DNA from: Torreya grandis
Taxonomy: Eukaryota; Streptophyta; Pinopsida; Cupressales; Taxaceae
DNA length: 64,000 nt
Reading direction: 5' to 3'
Assembly (NCBI GenBank): GCA_037957365.1
Contig: JARHVA010003634.1
Coordinates: 1,083,001-1,147,000, forward strand
How positions within the stretch are numbered: the first letter of the stretch is position 1; the number at the start of each line of letters is the position of its first letter. Shown here piece after piece: positions 50,201 through 61,060 of the stretch. Under the pieces are notes generated by a model, which was not told the origin of the DNA, made no database searches, and worked only from the letters and a program-made list of their open reading frames with translations. Both the position numbers and the translations under genes were made by a program.

Positions 50201-51271
50201 GGGTCTCAAGCATAAATATACAGTTTTTAATACCTGTGTAGGAAGAAAAAAATAAGAGACATTGGATAAATAATAATAAAATAATAATTTATGGTGTGTA
50301 AGTGTATCAAACAAAATAATAGCTTGTACGTGTGGTCATTGATAAAGTTTTGGTCAAACATGTTTGTATTAACTAGTAAAATAAGAGCATTTATTACTTA
50401 AAAAATCTATTGTAGGAGCATTAATCCAAACATAGGGACGGTGGGGTGGTTGGTATTTAATAAGTTTTATTCTTCAAATTGTACAAGAATATTTGGGATC
50501 CTATGTTGATAAATAATGAGGTATCGTCTCTTTATTCAAATAGACTCTTCCTAGTTTTGACATTTTTGGCCAGCACAGGGGGGTGATATGCTAACGAATG
50601 ATAATGTGATGCTTATTCATTTGGTTGGGATCATAAGGGATTCAACATATCTGAGAAGTCTAGGAGACTAAAAATAGTGGGGAGTGTCTGTATTGTGATC
50701 AATGTGACTACATTTTGTTGCTTTATTATTATTTTCTTATTGAATAATAATAATTATTTCTAGATTTGATAAAAAATAAATATTTTTTATTTTTTATTTA
50801 AATGTAAATAGGAATTACCAGTAAGTTTTTTTTATTGAAACATGTAGGTTTTATTCTATTGGTAGACATCTGAGGCTTTCAGTAGGTTATTAAAAAAATG
50901 TGCAATTATTTTGTATGTATGTGGATGTGATGGTTGCTAGTCCTTTTTTTAAAAATTTTAATAATCATAATGAAAATATTTTATTAGGTGATTCATTTAT
51001 CGTATAGTGATGAGGGGTGCTAGAAATTTTAAATTGTTTTGGAGTTGGTGTTTCATTTCTTGATAGTTTGTAGTGAAATTTTAAAGTAGAAGGGGAAAAA
51101 AAGGTAAATAATCATGAAAAAAGAGTGAATACAAGTGATTTCTATTGTGCATAAGGAAGCATTGATGTGGACACATATCAATGGAAAAGAACAAAAGTGT
51201 TTACAAATATTGACAATGCTTTAAAACATGTAAATATTTTTAGGGTTGCATCATTCAATTATGTTTTTATT
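50201..51271 (+). repeat. Segment tail, copy B
   Basis: Matches 22,090-23,383. Similarity ends exactly after tcattcaattatgtt, where the rolling-circle element sequence begins. Confidence 0.75.
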
Positions 51272-51780
51272 GATTGCATTTTTGATACATTTCAAGTTTT
51301 GTTGCATTTTCATTACACATCAGGAATGTTGTGAACTGAAATCATTGACTAATTTATGGATTGTTGGAACAATGGGGATGAAAAGACAAGACATTCATAT
51401 GCATATCAATTACATCTAGATTTATTGTATGATTTACATGAAATACATGATAGAAGTAGGTACTTTTGTTGAATGAGGGTTTCTACAAATTAACTTACAA
51501 ATCAGGGTGAGACTAGTCTGTGGGGTGACATATTATTTATTCAGTGGTTACACAAATGGTTAAAAATTCCAATTTCTGTTTGGTCTATGATGGGAAAGAA
51601 AACATATCTACATTTTAACAAATAAAGCTTTGTTCCACTCTATTTGATTTATTCCATGACATAATCCCTACATAGACATTTTAAACCATTATTTTACAAA
51701 AACATATGCACCTAGAATATGAATTGTAATACAAAGTTATCAAATATTTACAAAAAACCTTCATTGTACTGGGATGTTTT

Positions 51781-52130
51781 TTTCATGGCCTAGAAGTTCA
51801 TGGAAAGTATAGAGTAAATAGTTTATTCTCCTGTTGCGGGAAAAGCTTGTTTGATGCTATTAGTTTGTTAAATGACCATGAATTTGATGGTCTTGCTCTT
51901 TGCCAATATATGGCACAATTTTTTTTGAATGCTATTATGGGTTCAAATAGATCTACAATGACCTTTTTTTATCATTTTTAAAGAATGAATTGTATAAATA
52001 AGAGTCTAGAATGTTTTTTGATTATAAAATGTATGTTGAAAATATTTGAATGCCATATTGTGAAAGAAAACTTGAAGGTAATGACTTTTGTTATTCATAG
52101 TTTTCAAACACTCTATGAATTAATATTCGA
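51781..52130 (+). pseudogene. Possible OTU-like protease domain relic
   Basis: An open frame from 51,781 to the stop at 51,979 includes CCGKSLFDAISLLNDHEFDG. OTU proteases carry a DGNCLF-A(I/L)S signature at the catalytic Cys. Here the frame shows -GKSLFDAIS, with Ser where Cys is expected, so it would be inactive if it is an OTU domain. OTU domains are known companions in many Helentron-like proteins, and its position upstream of Rep would fit. The catalytic His region is not recognisable. Treat this as a suggestion. Confidence 0.35.
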
Positions 52131-53290
52131 TTATGGTTAAAAAACTAAAACCATTACAAAAATATTTTGCAATTGATTCATTTTAGAGAAAAGGTATAAC
52201 ATTTTTTTTTTGAGACAGACACATTTCATATTCATTATGATCCTTTGAAAATAATTTGCATAGATCATGTTACATATGCAATAGTAGTAGATATTTCCAT
52301 AGGGTTGTCACATAGTGATAGATTTGAAGGTTTAGAAATAAGAATAGGGTATTTTTGAATTTTTAAAACATGTGCAACTGAACCATCTATTAAAGATACA
52401 TATGAAACTATAAAAGGCATCATGCTTCTATGTTATATTTAAAACAAGTGGTCAGTAAGAATAAAATAATAATTTAGCAAAATCATATAATATAAAATCT
52501 AAAAAAAGCTTGAATAGAGACAAAAAATCATTATTATCGATGAAAGTGATGATATGTTTTCATAAAAAAATAATTGAAATGCACACAATGTGATCGGTTA
52601 AGAATTACAGTGATAAAAAACTATTAAAAGTGATCAAGGACACACCAATTCTTTCCTGTGTAGTTTTTGAACAACTACATTTTAATAAGGATATCATCTT
52701 GGTTTACATTGACATTATGAAATCATTTGATTGTGATTTTGCATATTCAACTTTAAAATCTTTGCTTTGAGAAGAAAAGTGTGAAAGCAGTCTAAGAGAT
52801 CTCTTATAAATGGAAAGTGCCAACATTTATTGTTCATTTCAATGTAAGAGAAACAAAAAGAAATGTTGTTGTGAAGAGATTAACACTTTTAGAATAAGGA
52901 TTGGATACTTTGTGAAGCCATTTATAGAGGTATGAGAACTTGGCTATAAATGGTTGCAATATGGATCGACATGAATGATTACAAATTTCCCACTAGACTT
53001 TAATAGACTGTAGAAATCATTGCCTAGAGTGATGAATGACACAAAGTCATTGTAATAAAGATAAAATGCAAGCTAGAATATAAAAATGCATATTTAATAA
53101 TAAATATGAGGCCTTTGGGCATGATGAAATCATTGTTTAAAGTTTGTAAAGTGTCATTGTACAAGTAAGAAATTATTACTATTGATAGGGGTTGGAAAAG
53201 TAGTTTTGAGGAAATAAGAGAAGAAAACATTGATGAGATTGTGATTGTTGAGAAAAAAACATCTAATACTTGTGAAAATGAATTAGAGCC
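52131..53290 (+). pseudogene. Unassigned coding-like stretch upstream of Rep
   Basis: Several plus-strand frames are open over 40-60 codons, for example HFNKDIILVYIDIMKSF near 52,680 and EENIDEIVIVEKKTSNTCEN near 53,220. They join smoothly with the Rep N-terminal motif that follows. I recognise no domain. It is probably the long N-terminal extension of the Helentron protein. The minus frame at 53,024-53,296 is a shadow. Confidence 0.4.
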
Positions 53291-53299
53291 TATCATTGA

Positions 53300-53870
53300 A
53301 TATTTGGTGCATGCTTTTGTTGATTCATAGTTGATACATGATCTCTAATAATAAATCATTGAGATTCCTCCATTAGAGGGGATCAAATAATTAGGTATAT
53401 TTAAAGATGAATTCTCAGAAGATTTGAGATTTTTATCTCTATTCTATGGTTTTATTATCCCTTGGGACATGAAAATAGAGTGTAATGTTAAAAATAGAAA
53501 AGTGGTATATTTTTCATAGGCCAAATGACATTGGAATAGACATAGCTAACATCTTTTTCAAATATTTCAAAATCATTAAATATTAGGTGTCATCTAGTGC
53601 ATGGATATGCATATGCAAAAGTGAATTACAAGACAAAAAAATTTTATGCCAAAGATGTTCTGAATAGATCAAACATAGAAAAAAATCCTAAAACTTCCTA
53701 TAGTTGATATATTTCAAAATTATTTGAAAATCACCTTAATATTTTGAAAATCTAAGAAATAATATTTTTGCAATGATTAGCCAATTGGGACTACCAACAT
53801 TTTTTACAACTATAACAAGTGTTGAACATTGTTGGGAGCCTTTGTGCCATGCATTACAAAAAATGGCTAC
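53300..53870 (+). pseudogene. Helitron/Helentron N-terminal helicase-like region (PF14214-like)
   Basis: The frame reads IIEIPPLEGIK-LGIFKDEF, SEDLRFLSLFYG, after stops VVYFS-AK-HWNRHS and HLFQIFQNH, and then ENLRNNIFAMISQLGLPTFF with VEHCWEPL. In Helentron-like proteins the matching run is (I/V)APGEG-(K/R)PL-(I/L)F-D, E-L-FP-(I/L)F-G, YS-I-KWELR--DRR, and then FAMI(R/S)QLG-PTFF-T-SA-E--W--L. The order, spacing and key words agree. About six stops lie within it. This segment precedes the HUH nuclease in all Helitron Rep proteins. Confidence 0.85.
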
Positions 53871-53984
53871 ACTGTCAAAAATTAAACATAGATAAATTAT
53901 TTAAGAAGATAATATTGATATGATAATATGAAAAAATCATGTTATTTGTAGTCGCTACTTTAACCATAGATCTAATGTGTTCAA

Positions 53985-54300
53985 AAATATGTTGTGCAAA
54001 ACAAAGAATTATTTGGAAAGGTTTTGGATTTATCTTTTGTGATAGAGTTTCAAAATAAAGGAAATGAACATTTACATTTCTTTCTCTAGGCACTTAATTC
54101 ACCAATGTATGGAGATTGATCTAATACTAAATTCAAGGATTTTACGGATAGTTTTAATTCTACATCGCTTAATAGTGATTTGACTAAAATACAAACACAT
54201 CATCATAACAAAATATGCCAAAAACATAGAAATTCACATTGTAGATTCAATTTTCCATTGCCTCCAATGTAACAAACAAGAATATTATATCCATTAGATG
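53985..54300 (+). pseudogene. HUH Rep nuclease core relic
   Basis: The frame reads FGKVLDLSFVIEFQNKGNEH then LHFFL, an acidic stretch, IQTHHHNKICQKHRNSHCRF and NFPLPPM. This is the Helitron Rep core, where the metal-binding HUH motif appears as EFQ-RG--H-H. Here both histidines are intact (codons 54,069-54,071 and 54,075-54,077, H-L-H). The following H-H---C-K----CRF-FP-PP block is also conserved in the family. Rep nicks one DNA strand and starts rolling-circle transposition. Three stops are present (54,084, near 54,118 and near 54,270), one right after the HUH motif. Confidence 0.88.
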
Positions 54301-54539
54301 AAATAAATGAACGATGCAAAGAAAACGTGACAATAATTTTTTTTCAAATTGGGCATAAAAATATAGCATAGATGTAACATTTCATATATTTTTACAAGAG
54401 GTAAACATTTTTGAAACATAATAAATACTCTAATTACAATGTTATATTTCACAACTGGTTATAATTCTAAAAATACATGCATCTGATTCTTGTGTGAATA
54501 CATTTGTAAGAAAATCTTATGGAATTATGGTATGCTAAC

Positions 54540-54640
54540 ACATATGCACAATTCATTCTTAATGCATATGATACTACAACATATTGTTGCTCCTATATGA
54601 TAAAATTTAATTTCACATTGATAAACATGTATTAGAAAGT
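54540..54640 (+). pseudogene. Rep two-tyrosine (Y2) active site relic
   Basis: AQFILNAYDTTTYCCSYMIK reads in frame. Helitron Rep proteins have Y---Y--K here, with the two tyrosines forming the covalent DNA-protein link. Both Tyr codons (54,582 and 54,594) and the Lys codon (54,603) are intact. It lies about 170 codons after the HUH motif, as expected. Confidence 0.85.
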
Positions 54641-54779
54641 GCATGCTAAGACTATTTATAACAATGATAGCAAATTTCAAGTTATAATAAAACTATGGAA
54701 TAACTTTTGCAACATCAACATATGTCTAGTTGGAAAGCCATTCATGTTTTATTTTTGTTGCCTTTAAACCATAGTTCAA

Positions 54780-55050
54780 GGAAAATGGTTTTCACAAATA
54801 CATCTCTAGAAGATTAAAAAACTTACATTTTGAACAACCCACAACAATTGGCACAAGGAATCAACACTTCAAAATATGTAATATGTGCTTCTTTCATGGA
54901 CAAATATATTACAATGTCAATACATCTAGAACACGTATGCATGGTTAAATTTGTTGCATGTTACCTAGGTATATGTGCAAACAATAATAAACATAAAAAA
55001 TGTGCATTATACCACATGTTAGATACAATATCCATGTGGATCCTATAAAA
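54780..55050 (+). pseudogene. Rep C-terminal conserved region
   Basis: SRKMVFTNTSLED, then after a stop YILNNPQQLAQGINTSKYVI then CASFMDKYITM, then HLEHVCMVKFVACYLG. Helentron-like proteins carry SR---FI(N/D)TSP-EER-(F/Y)-LKP, D(I/V)----(L/F)IDKY--RP, and LE--CLA-F-A-Y at this point. The open part (54,830-55,048, 72 codons) is this conserved block and not an independent gene. Confidence 0.85.
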
Positions 55051-55578
55051 TATGATTTTGTTTATACCTTATTTGGACAATGAAAACATGTTAAAAAAAT
55101 TTCAACATGTGGATTGATACATTCCTTGCTCATAAAAAATAAGTAACAAAGAATGAAAGCTTATTTTTTGCAAATCCATTAAGAAAATGGGGTGACATTG
55201 ATATTTATGTAGACTATATAAAAATTGGTTATGATTCAATATTTTTTATTGCTAACGACAACAAGAATGATCAAATTGAGAAAAAAATTATTCTATGACA
55301 CAGCCTCTAATTTGCATTGCATGAAAAATTATCAACTGGTGGACACTTAGCCTTTGGAAATGTTTCAGATAACCAAACATCCTTTTTTGATGATAATGTA
55401 AGAATGCCTAGACTTGTGAAGGCATCTGAATGGAGAAAAATATGTAATTGTAAAGGACATTATAATAAGAAAAATGCTAAAGACAAACAAGCCAATCTAT
55501 TTATTCTTAATAGGGGAACAAGAAAAGGGAAAAAAATTAGTGTGAAAGTCGTATATGAAACTTTGATGTATATGTAAC
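55051..55578 (+). pseudogene. Remnant between Rep and copia, unassigned
   Basis: An open frame of 86 codons (55,317-55,577) includes FFDDNVRMPRLVKASEWRKI and is basic and Lys-rich near its end. It does not resemble the helicase motifs I and II that should follow Rep. It ends within 2 bp of the inserted LTR. It may be a divergent linker or a separate insertion. Confidence 0.3.
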
Positions 55579-55751
55579 TGATATAAATCATTAAAACTTT
55601 GATATATCAAAATTCAAACATTAGTGAAATAAATATAATGAGAATATAGTCAATTAAAAACAACAAATGAAAACTACCTATAACTACCATGAATATGTGG
55701 AAATATTAGATATAAATAATATAATAAGTGTATTAACTAATTACACCAACA
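55579..55751 (-). repeat. 3' LTR (173 bp)
   Basis: Plus-strand ends are TGATAT and CCAACA. The minus strand begins TGTTGG. The polypurine tract lies at 55,752-55,763. Confidence 0.85.
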
Positions 55752-55763
55752 TTCCCCCCTTTA

Positions 55764-58700
55764 TTCCATTATTTTTAGAAATGTACCCTTGAAATAGATC
55801 AAATTTTACCTTACCAAGAGACTTGGTGAGTATATCTACTATCTATGAATTTGTCACACAGTACTGGAAAAGAATATGATGGTTCAAAACTTGTTCTTTG
55901 ATGTAATGACACTGAACCTCAATGTGTTTAGTTTGTTCATGAAGAACTGGATTCTTAACAAGCTTCAACACACCTTGATTGTCACAAAATAGAATTGTTC
56001 AAAAATCTCCATATCAGACAAAATGCCATATATCCATATACCTTCACACATAGTTCCTCATGTGGCATGATACTCTACCTCTATGGATGAGAGAGAAACT
56101 ACTAATTGCTTCTTATTGATTAATAAAATGGGTCCAAATATGAGATGAAAAATGTACCCTGAAGTAGATTTTCTATCATCAACAGATCCAGTATAGTCTG
56201 AGTCAGTGTACCCCTGCAAGAAGAATTAACTATTAGTCTTGTATTCTAGACCATAATCAAGTGTGCCTTAGACATATCTCAAAACATGTTTTACTGCAAC
56301 CCAATGACATTTCTTCAGCTCCTACATAAATCTAGAAAGATAGCTCATAGCAAAACATATATCTAGCCTTGTGTAGGTCAAGTAGATGAGACTCCCAATG
56401 AGATGTCTATAGAGAGTTTCATCCACTTGAGGGAAATCTTGAAAATGAGGGATTTATTTAGGTCATTCTTTAATACATAAACAAGATCATCCACATATAA
56501 GACAATAATGACAATATCTAGACCAACCTTTTTGTTATATAAACTGGAATCAGAGGGGCTATGAATGAAACCATGTTACAATAGGTGATCATCTATTTTT
56601 ATATACCATGCCTGAGGTGCTTGTTTAAGTCCATAAAGAGACTTAACTAGATGACATGCCTTATGTGGATTTTTGTCATTGATGAAACCTTCTAGTTGGG
56701 TCTTTATACTTCTTCTTTTAGATCACCACTCAGGAAAGCACTCTTGACATCCATATACTAAAGTTTTTATCTATATTGTGCTGCTAGTGCGCAAACAATT
56801 CTAATGGTCTTGATCTTTGTAGTGGGTGAAAAGGTATCCTAATAATCAATGCCTTCTTTCTAATCATAACCCTTTGCAATAGTTCATGCTTTGTATTTGT
56901 TAATGGATCCATCTACCTTATACTTTGTTTCAAATATCTATTTATAGCCAATAGATTTCTTCCCTATAGGTAGATCAACAAGTCCCCACATCCCATTCTT
57001 GATGAGGGCATCATATTGTACATCCATAGCTCTTCCACTAGGGTTGACTTAAGGCCTCTCAAACTCTCTTTGGTTCAATGTTGTCAACCATTGAACTCAT
57101 GAGTGTAAGATTGACTTCATCTCTCACCTGTCTTCTTGTTTGAACACTTGATGATGTGTCTAGAGGAGAGCTCAAGTGGTTGTGTCCTTTATTATGGAAT
57201 ATACCCATTTAGGACATCATTTTAGCTATTGATTTGATGAAGAACTACCTTGTAGATTATCCAGATCAATGAACAATTCTCCTTTTTGTAGCTCACCTTC
57301 TTCATGCTCATCATCTAACTATGGGAATAGTATATGAGAGGTGGTCTAGTCTGTCTCCTTCTGTGCAATGAGTCAAATGATGATTTATCATAGAGAACAT
57401 CATGACTTTCATAAATCTTCTTTATATTAAGATCCATGAGATGGTATTATTTAGAGGTAGTGTTATAAACCAAGAAAATACATTAGAGGGTCTTTGGTTT
57501 GATCTTCTTCCTTTCTTTATTTGGAACATGCATATAATAAGTAAAACCAAATACTCAAAGATGATAAATAGATGGTTTATGACCACTCTATACCTCTTCT
57601 AGTGTTTTGTCTAGCAAGATCACTATTGGTTCTCTATTGATAAGATAGATAGCCATCTGTATTGATTCTACCTAGAATTGTGCCATCAAATTTATAGTGA
57701 AGAGCATGCAACGAGCCATCTCTATGACTGAGCAATTAGGTCATTCTATTATTTCATTTTTTGAGGCATGTAGGCAGTAGTCGAGTGCTATTTGATGCTG
57801 TGTTGCTTTAGGAATGCTTAAAACTCTTTTGATGTGAATTCCCACTTGATCTGAGCAAAGGAGCTAAAGTTTCTTCCCACAATATATAACAACATGCTGA
57901 TAGAAGGTCTTGAAATATGCAAGAGCAGTCTTTTGAGAAAATTCATCAAAAATTAACTAAAATTACCTAAATCCTCGATGGGATGTTGGCATGGGTCTAC
58001 ATAAATTAGTATGAACCATAAAAAGTCATTCCTTGGCATGAGAGGAACTTGGTTTGAATAGATCCCGATGTTTTTTTCTCACAAGACAACTAGAACATAT
58101 TGGCAAAGAATGGGAAAGCTAAGGAATTCTATGTACCATTGCCTTAGAATTGAGCTGGAAGAGGGAACCAATAGATAAATGCCCATAGTGGTAGTGCTAA
58201 AGTGCAATGAATTCTATTGTAGAGGTAGGAAGTGAAAATTCATTGCTTGAACTACATCTAAAGCAAATAACCAATCCTTTAAGAAGGCTTTAGCAATACC
58301 CTGACCTTCTCAAGAAATGAGACATGATTTGATGCCTTCTTCGACTAGAAACTCTTCTTTTATCTTGTGATTCAATATTTGATTTATAGATAAGAGATTT
58401 TATGTCAAACTAGGGACATATAGTACCCTTGTGAGAACACAGTGTCTTATTTTTAGAGGAATGGTGACACATCCAATTCCTTCTACAATATACTCTTTAT
58501 CATCAATAATTCAAACTTGATCTCTAGTTGGATGAGTTGTCAGTGAATCAAAGAGTTCCTTATATCTAGTCATGTGCTTGTTGGAACCAGAGTCTATTAA
58601 CCAAACTTTACTCACTTCTATCAAGGTTTGGGAGACTAGTACAAGATCATCATGAGATTCATATGTTGTTTCTTCTACAGCTTCATCATCAGATGCATTC

Positions 58701-59190
58701 TCCTCTTAATTTTGTTCTGCTACATGCCCTTTCTACTTTCATTGTCAAGGACATCTTTTAGATTTCTTTGAATTTATTTTACTAGAAGAGCCCTCTTGAC
58801 TAGATTAGCCTTGAGCCAAGGCATTTACCAATAATTATCAGTATTATGCATGTGGGTTTTGAAAATGTAACACCACCACTTTGGATTCTTAGTATTCTAC
58901 TATTGTTAATGTTGCTATGGCTGATTCTCAGGTCCTTTCTTAAATTTTAGACCCCATTACTTGGAGATCAGGGCTTTGTCCTCAAATATTTCATGCAAAG
59001 AATATATTCCTTCCTCCTATTGAAGCAAATTGAATAGTTATTTGAATGGCACCACTTAGTAATGTTTAATATCATAATGAACATGCAAAATTGAGATGGG
59101 AGAGTTCTCAGCTTGATCAGAACCAATATCTTGTCCTCAATATTTTCTCTAAGCGTAATAAGTTATGCTCGTAGTTCTACAACTTGGTGT
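55764..59190 (-). pseudogene. Copia gag-pol relic
   Basis: On the minus strand from right to left: a decayed gag region to about 58,700; protease VWLIDSGSNKHMTR (near 58,590; active-site DSG intact) and RVLYVPSLT; integrase C-terminal half with MARCMLFTINLMAQF, AIYLINREPIVILLDKT and HLRVFGFTYYMHVPN (57,500-57,720); reverse transcriptase with YGLKQAPQAWYIKIDD and IIVLYVDDLVYVLK (near 56,480; YVDD active site intact); RNase H ending NQGVLKLVKNPVLHEQTKHI, EVQCHYIKEQV and VDILTKSLGKVKFDLF (55,780-55,990). This is the gag-PR-IN-RT-RH order of Ty1-copia. Many stops and frame changes make it non-functional. Confidence 0.9.
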
Positions 59191-59216
59191 AAGAAAATGA
59201 AACTTTGATACCAAAG

Positions 59217-59389
59217 TGAGATAAATGATTGAAACTTTGATATATCAAAATGTAAATAGTAATGAAACAAATACAATGAGAATATATTTAGTTAGAAACA
59301 ACCAATGAAAACTACCTATAACTCTCATGAATACGTGGCAATATTAGTTGTAAATAATGTAATAAGTGTATTAACTAAATATGCCAACA
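59217..59389 (-). repeat. 5' LTR (173 bp)
   Basis: Partner of 55,579-55,751. The primer site is on the plus-strand left side at 59,203-59,213. Confidence 0.85.
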
Positions 59390-59712
59390 ATAAAAAATAA
59401 CTGACATCCTAATAAAAAGTAGTAAACAAAAATAGAGCGGTTAAAAACGTAGCATGAAAAACATGGTGAGAAAAAATGTATCAAGGGGAAAATGTAGCGA
59501 GGATGAAACATTGCAGGATCAAAACATAGTAAAGGATGTGCTCACACAAAAGACAACACAAATTTTAACTAAAGTTCTAATCTCATGAAATCAAATTTTC
59601 CTTTGTTATTTTTCTTGTAAATTTAGTTCATTATTTTTTCACCATGAAATATTTATAAATGCTTTATAATATTCATAAAATAATTAGACAGATAATGCAT
59701 ACACTAACTTGG
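59390..59712. other. Unassigned DNA between copia and helicase relic
   Basis: Helicase motifs I (Walker A) and II should lie between Rep and motif III but are not visible here. The text (acgtagcatgaaaaacatgg, aaaatgtagcgaggatg) reads as non-coding. Confidence 0.35.
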
Positions 59713-60340
59713 GTATTTGTAAAGATTGATGTTATATTTATCAGTGATTTTTACTAGATAGAACCTATTCAAGATAGATGGGTTTTCGAAGAGCCGATAT
59801 TGAGCATAGAAATAACTCCACATACTTTTTATCATGATAATGTGAAATTTTTTTAGCTTCAACATGTTATTCATCAGAGTGATATTCAATTTGTCTCGAT
59901 CCTGAACTAAATCAGAACCTATCATCAAACAATGTCAAATATTGAATACTTAAATAATCTATTCCATATATCTCCCCCATATGAACCAACATTTTTATTC
60001 TTGTTTCACAATAATGATGATGTTAACAAAAAAAAAAAAAAAAAATGCTTCTGCTTGTTAATCAATAAACATATACATTGAATGTTGTTGACAAAATAAT
60101 GAATTTGTCTGATGAAATCATTACAAAGAATAAAAGGAATTGATTTCCTAATAAAATTATTTTGAAACCAAACATATTGATGGAAATTGTGACATACAAG
60201 ATGGAATGGTTAATTGTGTTGATGGAATTATCAAGTGTTATACGATTGGACAGCTAGACACAGTTTGAATAGAATTTAATGACGTTAAAATTATAGTGTT
60301 GCAATGAAAAAAAATGTAGATATTTTACAATGAGAATATT
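59713..60340 (+). pseudogene. PIF1-type helicase C-terminal half of the Helentron
   Basis: A single frame from 59,713 reads VIFISDFY-IEPIQDRWVFE, EPILSIEI, HDNVKFF-LQHVIHQSDIQF and VSILN-IRTY. This matches PIF1 motif III (GDF-QL-PV), the W-F---(F) segment, and the RQSD--F---LN-IR motif. After an A17 run that shifts the frame, DIQDGMVNCVDGIIK and then V-IEFNDVKI match the DGLVNG-(V/T)G motif V region and the (R/W)V--EFD---VG block. Motif VI (VT-HK-QG) is not recognisable. The helicase would unwind DNA ahead of Rep. The minus 74-codon frame here is a shadow of this frame. Confidence 0.82.
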
Positions 60341-60459
60341 TCCAAAAATTTGACTTTGATAATGAGAATATCAATGAAAATTTACATAGCAAAAAAAAAT
60401 GGCCATGGTGTGAGAGCAATTCCCAATATAGATGAAATATTTTATGTTTCTAGGAAATA

Positions 60460-61000
60460 ATAACTATGCATGTAGAAAGCATTTTATTTCTTGCACAAAA
60501 AATTGACTATCACCTATCAATGAATATGCATGTAATAATGTCTTGATTTAAAAATAACATTGTATTGAAAAATAATAAATCATTTACTACATCAAACATG
60601 GACACTATGACCCATGACATATTGAATTTACATACATTGATATAGATAGTACATTTTTACTTGGTGCCAAATATACCAATAGATGATATATTGGTATTTA
60701 TAGATACAACAACTTCTGGATTAGCACCTAGAACCAATTTCATATTTGTTGGTGATTTAAATATTGATATGACTCAAGAAACAATATCTAGACATTATCT
60801 TTTAAAATCAATGCATAGGCATGGTTTTTATTTGATATCAAATATGGCAACAACAAATGTAGGCACTTTAATAGATCACTATTAGATAAATATCAATATT
60901 TAAAACACTAGATTCAATGCTTGTGATGCATACTAGATAAACCATCATGTATGTTTCCTTTGAATTTTTCTTTGATAAAATAATAATGATGACATTAAAA
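60460..61000 (+). pseudogene. Endonuclease/exonuclease/phosphatase (EEP) domain of the Helentron
   Basis: After a broken first half (YHLSMNMHVIMS, MTHDILNLHT), an open frame (60,661-60,885) reads VPNIPIDDILVFIDTT, FIFVGDLNIDM, LLKSMHRHGFYLISN and MATTNVGTLIDHY. The next words, just past the stop, are CDAYWINHHVCF. The hallmarks of apurinic-like endonucleases are present: GD-N (GDLNID, codons 60,751-60,768) and the late DH (60,874-60,879), with the TT--G(T/S)LIDH(I/Y) and DAYWSDH-like blocks typical of Helentrons. The catalytic SDH motif reads INH, so Ser and Asp are lost. The same fold occurs in LINEs, but no reverse transcriptase follows and the helicase precedes it. Confidence 0.85.
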
Positions 61001-61060
61001 TTTTGGAAAAAGATACATGTGTTATTTGTTTTGTGCAGTGTCATTTGCATATGCCAAGTA

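Larger units (their letters stand above)
55579..59389 (-). mobile_element. Near full-length Ty1-copia element inserted in the Helentron, 3.8 kb
   Basis: Two 173-bp LTRs bracket a minus-strand gag-pol relic. The left LTR is preceded (on the element strand) by the polypurine tract aaaggggggaa. The right LTR is followed on that strand by TGGTATCAAAG, an initiator-tRNA-Met type primer site, after a 3-base gap. The LTRs differ at about 25 of 173 positions by hand count. I see no clear 5-bp target duplication (gtaac on the left, ataaa on the right), so a flank has mutated or been deleted. It separates the Helentron Rep from its helicase. Confidence 0.85.
51272..61060 (+). mobile_element. Decayed Helentron-type rolling-circle transposon (split by a copia)
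   Basis: Plus-strand fragments appear in the order Rep N-terminal region, HUH Rep core, Y2 tyrosines, PIF1-type helicase, apurinic-like endonuclease, with a possible OTU-like domain upstream. An endonuclease after the helicase defines the Helentron branch of Helitrons. Canonical plant Helitrons have Rep and helicase but no endonuclease. Without the 3.8-kb copia the element is about 6 kb. The left edge is inferred from the point where the paralogous segment copies diverge. The right edge is unknown and may lie beyond the endonuclease. Many stops and frame changes show it is dead. Base composition matches its surroundings. Confidence 0.85.

Noticed and set aside
52519..52560. IIIIDESDDM resembles a Walker B / DEAD-like helicase motif
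   Set aside because: It lies upstream of Rep, out of order for the Helentron helicase, with no Walker A nearby. Chance or unrelated text is more likely.
53024..53296. 90-codon minus-strand frame
   Set aside because: Antisense of the Helentron N-terminal region, whose plus-strand reading continues into recognised Rep motifs.
59704..59928. 74-codon minus-strand frame
   Set aside because: Antisense shadow of the PIF1 helicase frame.
60661..60885. Endonuclease as evidence for a LINE
   Set aside because: No reverse transcriptase follows, and a PIF1 helicase and Rep precede it in the same direction, so the Helentron reading explains all parts.
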